Shown here piece by piece: positions 1 to 5,343 of a stretch of DNA of 5,343 bases (the first letter of the stretch is position 1; each line of letters starts with the position of its first letter). Made by a program: the position numbers and the translations under genes. The DNA is from Candidatus Eiseniibacteriota bacterium (GTDB lineage Bacteria; Joyebacterota; Joyebacteria; Joyebacterales; Joyebacteraceae), in the NCBI GenBank assembly GCA_030610515.1, contig JAUWRQ010000112.1, positions 1-5,343 of the forward strand, given 5' to 3'. The notes beneath the pieces are model-generated. The model was not told the origin of the DNA, did not search any database, and saw only the letters and a program-made list of their open reading frames with translations.

Positions 1-185
1 GTACCCCCCTTGTGCGTCACGCGGACCTGCTGCACCAGGCCCGGGTTCCTGTGCTCCTTACGGATGACGTCTTGCAGAACATCCTGGAGCTTCGCACGGA
101 TGCCGCCCCGCCGACCGCCGCTCAGAAACCCCCGGCGCGTCCAACAGCACCCGCAGTCCGGGACGGTAACAGCCGCCTCCGGTAA
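1..185 (+). CDS. 3' end of an unidentified protein (partial, enters from left)
   Basis: The frame beginning at base 3 is open for 60 codons and ends at TAA (183-185); the start lies outside the window. The visible part has an ordered-looking segment (for example RVPVLLTDDVLQNILEL) followed by a Pro/Ala-rich, probably disordered tail. I do not recognise the family. It would converge on the large minus-strand gene, and the hairpin at 414-456 could end both transcripts. The main doubt is that the codon-aligned opposite strand is also open: after a stop at 201-203 it runs from a possible GTG (191-189) to the window edge, and it also reads as plausible protein (RAKLQDVLQDVIRKE). Third-position GC in 121-182 slightly favours the minus strand. 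The absence of a Shine-Dalgarno before that GTG and its Cys/Trp/Arg-rich N-terminus, typical of a shadow of Pro/Ala codons, favour the plus strand. The frame choice is an inference. Confidence 0.4.
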   Translation, partial: TPLVRHADLLHQARVPVLLTDDVLQNILELRTDAAPPTAAQKPPARPTAPAVRDGNSRLR

Positions 186-413
186 GCGCACGAGGCTGCT
201 CTACGGTTGAACTCGTGCGAGGGGGAGCACGTCACCCGAGTGCCCGGAGGAGCGCGCGGCGGTTTGATCGGATGCAGTCGCGGTGACGAATCCTGCGGGG
301 AGAGCGGTGTTGCCTGGTGGCTCGCGTGGCGGCCATGTCGTCTCTCGCGAAGAGGCGCGCCGAGCGGCGCGCGCGGCAGTCGAACCCGACGAGTTCGAGG
401 TATCCATCGGGGG

Positions 414-456
414 CACAACAGAGAACCCCGCCCATCGGGCGGGGTTCTCTGTTGTG
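414..456. terminator. Perfect 20-bp hairpin, probable bidirectional terminator
   Basis: Bases 414-433 and 437-456 are exact reverse complements, separated by a 3-base loop (ATC on plus, GAT on minus). The core is AACCCCGCCC / GGGCGGGGTT, a very common intrinsic-terminator style, extended by TCTCTGTTGTG. It lies 79 bases past the stop of the large minus-strand gene and 228 bases past the probable plus-strand stop at 185, as expected for a shared terminator between convergent genes. There is no clean U-run beyond the stem on either strand; the T-rich part (TTCTCTGTTGTG) is inside the stem. Termination is therefore inferred, and RNA stabilisation at the 3' end is an alternative. Confidence 0.7.
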
Positions 457-522
457 GCATCCCTGCTGCTCCAGAGTTGGAACTCGATCGCGGAGTGGGT
501 GAAAGAGGTGGCGGAGCTGTGA
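454..522 (+). repeat. Dispersed imperfect repeat, copy R1
   Basis: This 69-base element aligns without gaps to copy R2 (4635-4703) at 56 of 69 positions. Its first part (456-501) matches copy R3 (4819-4864) at 39 of 46. R1 and R3 share CTCCAGAGTTGGAAC, and all three copies share AGTGGGTG. Seen from the minus strand, R1 lies in the 3' untranslated region of the large gene, between its stop (535) and the hairpin, whose stem it overlaps by three bases. The element is outside any convincing gene. In the plus frame it would encode a short segment ending at a stop that is also present in R2. Its family is unknown to me. Confidence 0.75.
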
Positions 523-534
523 CTCGCGACCCCG

Positions 535-3500
535 CTACTTCAGCATGACGATCTTGCGCTCGAACCTGTAGTCGCTGATCTCGAGCCTGTAGAAGTAGAC
601 ACCCGACCCGAGTTCCTCACCTCTGTCGTTCCGCCCGTACCACACCGCGAGGTAGTCGCCCGGCCGCTTGTGCTCCGACACGAGCTCTCGCACCTGACGT
701 CCCGTCAGATCGTAGACGGTGAGCCTGACGGCGCCGCCGGGCGACGGTACCGAGTAGCGAATAGCCGTCGAGGGATTGAAGGGGTTCGGGTAGTTGTAGC
801 TGACGTACGGACGTTCCGTCATCTCCTCGTCCGGAATGCCCGTACACTCAGTATACGAGCCACTGTGAGACTCGTCGGTCCACGGCGTGTAGTCGACCGC
901 GCCGAAGAACCAACCCGCGTCGGGGCAGATGTCGTCCCACCAGTTGTGGCCGGCATCGACGGTGGCCTGTCCGGTGTTGACGATGTGGAAGAGACCTCTG
1001 TTGATAAAGTCGTTTGCGTCCGCGAGCGTCCTGCCGACATCGGGACCCGGATCCCCGTTCGCGCTCACTCCTCCGAACGTGTTCGCGTCGAAGGTGTTGC
1101 TTGAGAGAAAGGGACGCGACGAGTCCGCGACCGAGACCCCGTTCTGATTGGCCGTGAACGTGCACCCGGTGACCGTCGCCTGTCCACCGAACTGGAAGCT
1201 GGCGCCGCTGGTGCAGTTCTGGAACGCGCAGTCCACCAGACGCACGTACGTGTCCCAGCCGTCCAGGCCGCTGCTCGCCGACCCAAGCCCATCGACGGTG
1301 AAGCCCTCGAAGACCGACAGATCGGAGAGGCCGACCGCGCCCACGACGGGCGTCGTTGATGACTGTATGGTCGTGGTGGCACGTCCGTCCGAGCTCACGA
1401 CTACTACCCCGTCCTTGAGCGTGATGTTCTCGCCGTAGGTGCCGGCCGCCACGAGGACCGTGTCGAGCGCCGATGCCGCGTTGATGGCAGCCTGGATCGT
1501 GCCGTACTGAGACGGAACGAGACGAACCTCGGGGTTCCCGACGTAGGCCGTGAGGGAGTAGACGCTTCTCTGCGGCAGCGCGTCGCTCGCCACCAACCTG
1601 TAGAAGTAGCTCCAGTCGGCGTTGAGTCCTTCATCCACATACGTCGTGTCTGTCGTCGCGCCAATCCAGAAATCGTGTCTGGGCGGGGGCGAGAGCGGCA
1701 TCGTGTCCCTGTAAACCCAGTACTGCCGGAAGTCGTCCTCGCAGTTCGGCGACCACGAGAGGTGGACATCGTTCCCTACCCACTCAGCCATGAGGCCCGC
1801 TGGCGCCGCAGGGACGGGGTCGCTGACCTCGCGGTCCGACGCGACGCCGCGCCAGCCGGTGTCGTAGACCGGCGACACCTCATACACGTAGTTGTTGCGA
1901 GGACATGCGCCGAGCGCGGTATCCGAGTAGCTCGTCTCCGAGCCGGGCACCGAGTCGAGGGATTCCGGCTCCGCGGACTCAACGGCTCGTCGCACCACGT
2001 AGTGGTCGACGAATCCTGCCGCGGCGGTCCACGTGAGTTCGTTCCAGTCGTCGAAGGCGACCGCAAGTCCCGTGGGCCCCGCGTAGCATATCTCCCCCTC
2101 GGTCAGATTCGATGGAGCGCCCTCTAGCGTGTCCGTGTCGACGGCCGTGACGGCGTAGCGATGCTCGATACACGGCGGAATGGTGACATCGACGAAGGTG
2201 GTCTCCGACGCACCCACGGTCGCGATCGGCGTCGTCGGCACCCTCGTCGTGTCCCTGTAGATCACGTAGTGGTCCACGTCGGCCCGTGCCCACGGGGGCA
2301 GGCTCCACGTGAGACTCAGCGACGCTCCGTCCTGCGTGACGGCCAGGTTCTGAGGGCCGGCGGGACACCCGATCCCCAACGCCCCCATGTTCGCTCCGTA
2401 CTCCCCCCCACCTAGCGCGGGAGACGCCCCGTGCAGTGAGTAGTCGCCGGCGGACGGGTCGCAGAAGACTGGATCCTCGGAGATACACCCGTCGCCCGCG
2501 GAGCACGAGTTGTAGTCGCCCGCGACGTTGCCCCACACGTCACAGTACAGCACCGCTGCGGTGCTCATGTCGCAGCTCAGCCCGAAGTCCCCGTTCGAAG
2601 CGACGATGCAGTTCCAGAAGGTGACGTCGGACTCCGCGACGTGGGCGCCCGTGCTCTCGTTCCCGACCACCGAGCAGTTGCGCACTCCCACGCTCGCAGA
2701 GTTCGAGTAGAGACCTTCGCTGCCGTTGTCCCGCAGCATGGTCCAGCGGACGATCACCGAGTCCTGGGGCGTTGTCGCGATCTCGACGCCTCTCGTCTCG
2801 TTGTCATGGACGTCGCACCATTCGATTGTGGGATTCCCCTCGGTGTGGGTTCCGGTGCCGCCCGACATCCGGATGCCGACCCAGCAGTCCGAGACGTCGC
2901 AGTTGACGATCCGAGCCTCGCTCGACACGAGGTTGATCCCTTGATAGGGAGACGTCGCGTTCCTGACGGAGAATCCATCGATCACGACGTGGTCGCCGCT
3001 CTCGACACGAATGCCTTCTCCGACCCCTCCGGCGTCGATGACCGTCGGGTGTGCGGCCGGGTTGCGCTCCGCGAACGTAGAATCGTAACCACCGTACAGC
3101 TCCGTGTATCCGCCCACGACGACGTTCTCGAAGTAGGTGCCCTCGGCGACCATGATGACGTCGCCACGTACCGAGGCGCCGACCGCAGCCTGGATCGTCG
3201 CGTACTCATCAGGGACGAGGCGAGCCTGTGGCGCCCTCGCTATCGGCGGCACGAGCGCCCGGCTCCACCCTCCAATAGATCGTATGCAGTTCGGCGCGGC
3301 GCAGCTGGGATAGTCGGCGAGCGCCATGTCGAACGCCTCGCCGACCGCGTAGCCCTCGTTCGCGTACGAGAAGAACGCGTTCTGCCACGACAGCGAATAG
3401 CCCCAGCACATCGAGCACACGGCGTCACTCATTCCGCAGTACCCAACGGTTGTTGTGCCGGACTTCTCTCCCTTTCGGAACGCATACGAGAACGAGCCGT

Positions 3501-4494
3501 GTTCGACCGAGCAGAGACCGTAGCAGCTCGCGATGAACGCGAAGGGAAACTTCTCGTAGTCTGAGATCCACGCAGCGATCTCGTTCCAGTAGGTCGTCTC
3601 CGCCGAGATGCCGCCTATGCACCCGCTGTCGAACTCCACCTCGTCGCCGTGCGCGATCTCATAGAAGACGGCCGTCTCGTCCGAAGCAACGTGGTCCCGG
3701 ATGTCGGACTCCTCAGGCCAGTGAACGTAGTCCGTTGCGTATCCCATCGTCTCGAACCAGCTGTGGGCGTTCTGAGCCCAGGAACTCCAGGAGCTTGAAC
3801 ACGGTGAGAACTCGATGGGTCCCGTCAGAGAGAACCCGGGCGAAGGCGGCGGGATACCGTAGCCGAGGAGGCGCCCATCGACGGCATCGACGATCGGTAC
3901 CACAAGCGCTCCGGTGGGAGTACGACCCTCACGGTCGCCGGAGACTTCCCCCTTAGCGTCCAATCGGCACCAGAAGACCCAGCACGGGTTGGTCGGAGTC
4001 GGGTCCAGGGGGTGGACGTCGGAGACGGACGAGAGGATGTAGAGCGTCGCAGCGATCGGGGTCCCTGGTACGAGCATGGCAGCGGCTGCCTCGTCGAGCA
4101 ACCCCTCGGACAGAGTCGCGGGGACGTCGTCCCTCCAGCGCGACTTCGTGGCGAGGAACTCGCCGGTCCGTGCGTCGAACTGATGAATGATGTAGTCCTT
4201 CTCGACGATTGCGTCGCCCACCCGGCGCTCGTGGAAGTAGACCGTGAACGCATCACCCACATCGACCCGCTCATACTCGCGACCTTCACCGTCGAGTCCC
4301 GTGTCCCGGACGAACCTGGCCTCCTCTGCCGCCCGGGGCGACATGTCGACGACGGGCGCGTCGCGAAGAGCCGGCGGTGGCGGACGGTCGACGGGATTGC
4401 CCCCAGCCGTCCCGGCCGCTTCTGCTGCCGGCGGCGGCAGCGGGACGAGCAGTGCCGCCAGCACCAGCGAAAGCGCCATCAATGTTCTGCTCAT
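535..4494 (-). CDS. Large secreted protein: caspase/CHAT/C25-like peptidase region, two beta-helices, three FnIII-like modules, sorting tail
   Basis: The 1319-residue protein probably acts at the cell surface or outside the cell. Residues 1-26 are a signal peptide (MSRTLMALSLVLAALLV, possible AEA cleavage site). Residues about 50-220 may be a propeptide. Residues about 230-410 resemble clan CD cysteine peptidases: a hydrophobic strand then His282-Gly (YEIAHGD), a hydrophobic strand then Cys324 (FIASCYG), and a downstream segment (FFSYANEGYAVGEAF) like the late helix of CHAT/C25 domains. Residues 425-711 and 989-1218 are right-handed beta-helices; their first turns are duplicated (19 of 33 identical). 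Residues 712-988 contain three FnIII-like modules (YVIYRDT, YVVRRA, YWVYRDT). Residues 1229-1319 are a FlgD-like/type IX-style sorting tail (NYPNPFNPSTAIRYSVP, GSGVYFYRLE, final KIVMLK). The frame opens at 4617, but ATG 4494 has both the signal peptide and a GGAGG seven bases upstream; the 41-residue extension has neither. The architecture is secure; peptidase activity and substrate are inferred. Confidence 0.93.
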   Translation of the reverse strand: MSRTLMALSLVLAALLVPLPPPAAEAAGTAGGNPVDRPPPPALRDAPVVDMSPRAAEEARFVRDTGLDGEGREYERVDVGDAFTVYFHERRVGDAIVEKDYIIHQFDARTGEFLATKSRWRDDVPATLSEGLLDEAAAAMLVPGTPIAATLYILSSVSDVHPLDPTPTNPCWVFWCRLDAKGEVSGDREGRTPTGALVVPIVDAVDGRLLGYGIPPPSPGFSLTGPIEFSPCSSSWSSWAQNAHSWFETMGYATDYVHWPEESDIRDHVASDETAVFYEIAHGDEVEFDSGCIGGISAETTYWNEIAAWISDYEKFPFAFIASCYGLCSVEHGSFSYAFRKGEKSGTTTVGYCGMSDAVCSMCWGYSLSWQNAFFSYANEGYAVGEAFDMALADYPSCAAPNCIRSIGGWSRALVPPIARAPQARLVPDEYATIQAAVGASVRGDVIMVAEGTYFENVVVGGYTELYGGYDSTFAERNPAAHPTVIDAGGVGEGIRVESGDHVVIDGFSVRNATSPYQGINLVSSEARIVNCDVSDCWVGIRMSGGTGTHTEGNPTIEWCDVHDNETRGVEIATTPQDSVIVRWTMLRDNGSEGLYSNSASVGVRNCSVVGNESTGAHVAESDVTFWNCIVASNGDFGLSCDMSTAAVLYCDVWGNVAGDYNSCSAGDGCISEDPVFCDPSAGDYSLHGASPALGGGEYGANMGALGIGCPAGPQNLAVTQDGASLSLTWSLPPWARADVDHYVIYRDTTRVPTTPIATVGASETTFVDVTIPPCIEHRYAVTAVDTDTLEGAPSNLTEGEICYAGPTGLAVAFDDWNELTWTAAAGFVDHYVVRRAVESAEPESLDSVPGSETSYSDTALGACPRNNYVYEVSPVYDTGWRGVASDREVSDPVPAAPAGLMAEWVGNDVHLSWSPNCEDDFRQYWVYRDTMPLSPPPRHDFWIGATTDTTYVDEGLNADWSYFYRLVASDALPQRSVYSLTAYVGNPEVRLVPSQYGTIQAAINAASALDTVLVAAGTYGENITLKDGVVVVSSDGRATTTIQSSTTPVVGAVGLSDLSVFEGFTVDGLGSASSGLDGWDTYVRLVDCAFQNCTSGASFQFGGQATVTGCTFTANQNGVSVADSSRPFLSSNTFDANTFGGVSANGDPGPDVGRTLADANDFINRGLFHIVNTGQATVDAGHNWWDDICPDAGWFFGAVDYTPWTDESHSGSYTECTGIPDEEMTERPYVSYNYPNPFNPSTAIRYSVPSPGGAVRLTVYDLTGRQVRELVSEHKRPGDYLAVWYGRNDRGEELGSGVYFYRLEISDYRFERKIVMLK

Positions 4495-4501
4495 GGGTGG
4501 G

Positions 4502-4506
4502 CCTCC
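4502..4506 (-). promoter_or_regulatory. Shine-Dalgarno GGAGG deciding the large gene's start
   Basis: On the minus strand GGAGG is followed by a 7-base spacer (CCCACCC) and the ATG at 4494. This is optimal spacing, and the encoded N-terminus is a signal peptide. The earlier in-frame ATG at 4617 lacks such a site. Confidence 0.85.
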
Positions 4507-4634
4507 GGCAGGCGGGGCTATACGCGCTGTGAGCCTGGGCTGACGGCCGACTGACCGTCTGCTCTGACGCTCACGCAGTTCGAGGGTCACGATGAGAGTA
4601 TCACGGGTGGCGGACATTCACAACAATGAAGGAG

Positions 4635-4703
4635 GTGGCGTCCCTGCTGCTTCAGGGCTGTAACTCGATCAAGGAGTGGGTGCGGGAGGTGGCGGGGCCG
4701 TAA
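4635..4703 (+). repeat. Dispersed imperfect repeat, copy R2
   Basis: This copy matches R1 at 56 of 69 positions without gaps, and the first 46 comparable bases of R3 (R2 4637-4682 with R3 4819-4864) at 34 of 46. It lies 141 bases upstream of the large gene's start, so R1 and R2 bracket that gene as direct repeats with a period of 4181 bases. Unlike R1 and R3 it has no strong hairpin at its left side. It is preceded by AAGGAGGTG (4629-4637), and R3 has a similar AGGAGG just before it, so the true element may begin a few bases earlier. On the plus strand ATG 4626 opens a 25-codon frame across the copy, ending at TAA 4701-4703, without a well-placed ribosome binding site. Confidence 0.72.
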
Positions 4704-4728
4704 ACCCGGCGTTCCGACACGCACCCGA

Positions 4729-4746
4729 GGATGGAACGATCCATCC
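4729..4746. repeat. 7-bp inverted repeat GGATGGA-acga-TCCATCC
   Basis: The arms 4729-4735 and 4740-4746 are exact reverse complements around a 4-base centre. It lies between R2 and the hairpin at 4765-4792, about 235 bases upstream of the large gene's start. It could be an operator-like site or a small RNA hairpin. The function is unknown, and chance occurrence is possible. Confidence 0.4.
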
Positions 4747-4764
4747 CCTGCCCAAGAACGCACA

Positions 4765-4792
4765 ACGGGGAGCGCCTTTCGACGCTCCCCGT
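4765..4792. terminator. Terminator-like hairpin
   Basis: ACGGGGAGCG (4765-4774) pairs exactly with CGCTCCCCGT (4783-4792) around an 8-base loop that can close further with one mismatch. The style is that of a GC-rich intrinsic terminator. There is no clean U-run; on the minus strand the stem is followed by TGTGCGTTCTT. It would end transcripts of the minus-strand gene at the right edge (stop 5152) and insulate the large gene. As at R1, a repeat copy lies on its right side. Confidence 0.6.
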
Positions 4793-4797
4793 GTCCG

Positions 4798-4813
4798 CCT
4801 AACTGTCGTTAGG
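4798..4813. repeat. Small inverted repeat CCTAAC-tgtc-GTTAGG
   Basis: A 6-bp perfect stem with a TGTC loop sits between the hairpin at 4765-4792 and copy R3. It may be part of the same 3'-end structure. The arms superficially resemble integron core sites, but the spacing is far too short for an attC site. Confidence 0.35.
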
Positions 4814-4818
4814 AGGCT

Positions 4819-4864
4819 GGCATCCCTAATCCTCCAGAGTTGGAACCCCATCGAGCAGTGGGTG
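4819..4864 (+). repeat. Dispersed imperfect repeat, copy R3
   Basis: Matches R1 at 39 of 46 positions; similarity fades after 4864. It shares CTCCAGAGTTGGAAC with R1. From the minus strand it lies between the gene ending at 5152 and the hairpin at 4765-4792, the same order as stop, R1, hairpin for the large gene. It starts 182 bases to the right of the matching point in R2 and has the same orientation. Confidence 0.7.
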
Positions 4865-5151
4865 CGGGGGGTCGGGCTCCTCCCACGCGACGGCATCTAG
4901 CTCTGGCCGCACTTGTGGGCGCTTTCGCACTACCTGCCGGAACAGGGAAGACGGACCAGGATGTGACCTGCCGCCGCCGTCCTCTGAGTGAGCCAGTCCC
5001 AAGTCACTTGCTGAGCAGCGAGAGTTCGTAATAGGTCCGTCGCTCGGTCGGTCCGTCTCCAGGCCAGTTCGCCCACCCTTCCCACGCACCTCCGTCTGTC
5101 CTCAGGCTCCGCGTGTGAACGCGCGCAGCGAGAGGCCGGTCAGGACACGGC

Positions 5152-5343
5152 CTACGGCTGCATCTTCACTGTGCCCGGAGGCACACCAGCGCCCAGCATC
5201 TTCCGTAACCAGGGCAACGCAGTGTACCAGAACTCCGAGAAGCTGCGCTTCAATCGTACGCCGGCCCGCCATGCAATCACCAGAGATGCGACGACAACAA
5301 GCAGAAGAACCGCCGCGAGCAACGCGTCCCACGCGCCAGTGCA
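5152..5343 (-). CDS. C-terminal part of a probable membrane protein (partial, runs off right edge)
   Basis: The minus-strand frame entering at 5343 is open for 63 codons and stops at TAG (5154-5152); no start is needed inside the window. It begins with a strongly hydrophobic segment (WDALLAAVLLLVVVASLVIA), which looks like a transmembrane helix, followed by a basic stretch (WRAGVRLKRS) and a short tail ending GTVKMQP. The basic residues after the helix suggest that the C-terminus is cytoplasmic. Codon-position GC falls in the normal order for a high-GC gene (third > first > second). A plus-strand frame over the same bases is also open and protein-like (GCIFTVPGGTPAPSIF), but its first-position GC is below its second and it has no start, so I favour the minus strand. 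The family is not recognised. The gene points the same way as the large gene, but about 660 bases and a terminator-like hairpin separate them, so one operon is unlikely. Confidence 0.45.
   Translation of the reverse strand, partial: CTGAWDALLAAVLLLVVVASLVIAWRAGVRLKRSFSEFWYTALPWLRKMLGAGVPPGTVKMQP

Larger units (their letters stand above)
186..534. other. Convergent intergenic region
   Basis: No gene is convincing here. Several frames are open on both strands, as expected at this GC. The plus frame running to TGA at 520-522 includes EEARRAARAAVEPDEF and then reads through the hairpin and repeat R1; a minus frame ending at 232 includes PDGYLELVGFDC. Neither has a good ribosome binding site, and both must read through the hairpin at 414-456. 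The firm contents are that hairpin and repeat copy R1. A decayed coding sequence in 186-413 cannot be excluded. Confidence 0.5.
4507..5151. other. Intergenic region upstream of the large gene, with repeats and hairpins
   Basis: No convincing gene lies in these 645 bases. They hold repeat copies R2 and R3, a terminator-like hairpin (4765-4792) and palindromes at 4729-4746 and 4798-4813. Promoter candidates for the large gene are weak. On the minus strand GATACT (4602-4597) could be a -10 element, with TTGTGA (4623-4618, spacer 15) or TTGTTG (4626-4621, spacer 18) as -35; TATAGC lies nearer the start without a recognisable -35. A start-less minus-strand frame ending at TGA 5004-5006 has a protein-like end (RRTYYELSLLSK) and may be a gene remnant. 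Confidence 0.5.

Noticed and set aside
3..120. C-terminus of a bifunctional nuclease (DUF151) from the ARVPVLLTDDVL stretch
   Set aside because: The expected RPSDA(I/L)ALA segment is absent and the spacing is about three residues short, so the match is superficial.
1..191. Minus-strand gene start at GTG 191 reading to the left edge
   Set aside because: Its open frame and codon bias make it a real alternative, but it has no Shine-Dalgarno and its N-terminus looks like a shadow of Pro/Ala codons. Kept as the second choice to the plus-strand reading.
2641..3564. 307-codon plus-strand open frame inside the large gene
   Set aside because: Antisense shadow of the large gene at high GC: rich in Arg, Asp and Val, with no domain sense, no ribosome binding site and full overlap with well-supported domains.
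4495..4617. 41-residue N-terminal extension of the large gene from ATG 4617
   Set aside because: It would bury the signal peptide, is Arg-rich and lacks a Shine-Dalgarno, whereas ATG 4494 has GGAGG at seven bases.
4798..4813. Integron attC-like site (GCCTAAC ... GTTAGG)
   Set aside because: The arms are only four bases apart, the GTTRRRY consensus fails at its last base, and no integrase or cassette structure is visible.
4980..5060. tRNA or other structured RNA gene near CAAGT-C-ACTTG (5000-5010) and the GGTCCGTC repeats
   Set aside because: No cloverleaf, T-loop consensus or long stem can be drawn; the short palindrome and tetranucleotide repeats are within chance.
4826..5089. 87-codon minus-strand open frame
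   Set aside because: It ends inside repeat R3, has low-complexity Gly/Arg/Pro content and no ribosome binding site, and shows no recognisable domain.

Overview
This window is high in GC and centres on one very large secreted-protein gene on the minus strand (start 4494, stop 535, 1319 residues). The product has a signal peptide, a clan CD (caspase/CHAT/C25-like) cysteine-peptidase-like region, a right-handed beta-helix, three fibronectin type III-like modules, a second beta-helix, and a C-terminal FlgD-like / type IX-style sorting tail containing the NYPNPFNPST signature. That tail, together with high GC, suggests an uncultured lineage around the FCB group, such as Eisenbacteria, Latescibacterota or Krumholzibacteriota. 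This placement is inferred from family style, not proven by the window.

Layout from left to right. Bases 1-185 probably hold the 3' end of a plus-strand gene that begins outside the window. Bases 186-534 are a convergent intergenic region with a perfect 20-bp hairpin (414-456), probably a shared terminator, followed by repeat copy R1. The large gene fills 535-4494, with a good Shine-Dalgarno (4502-4506) that settles the start. Bases 4507-5151 hold no convincing gene but contain repeat copies R2 and R3, a second terminator-like hairpin (4765-4792) and two small palindromes. Bases 5152-5343 are probably the C-terminus of a minus-strand single-pass membrane protein that runs off the right edge.

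The most notable features are two. One is the peptidase-like region with a visible His/Cys dyad inside a beta-helix/FnIII surface protein. The other is a 46-69 bp imperfect repeat present three times, always in the same orientation and always outside the large gene; two copies lie next to terminator-like hairpins and R1 and R2 bracket the gene. No complete pathway, RNA gene, CRISPR array, transposase or integrase is visible.
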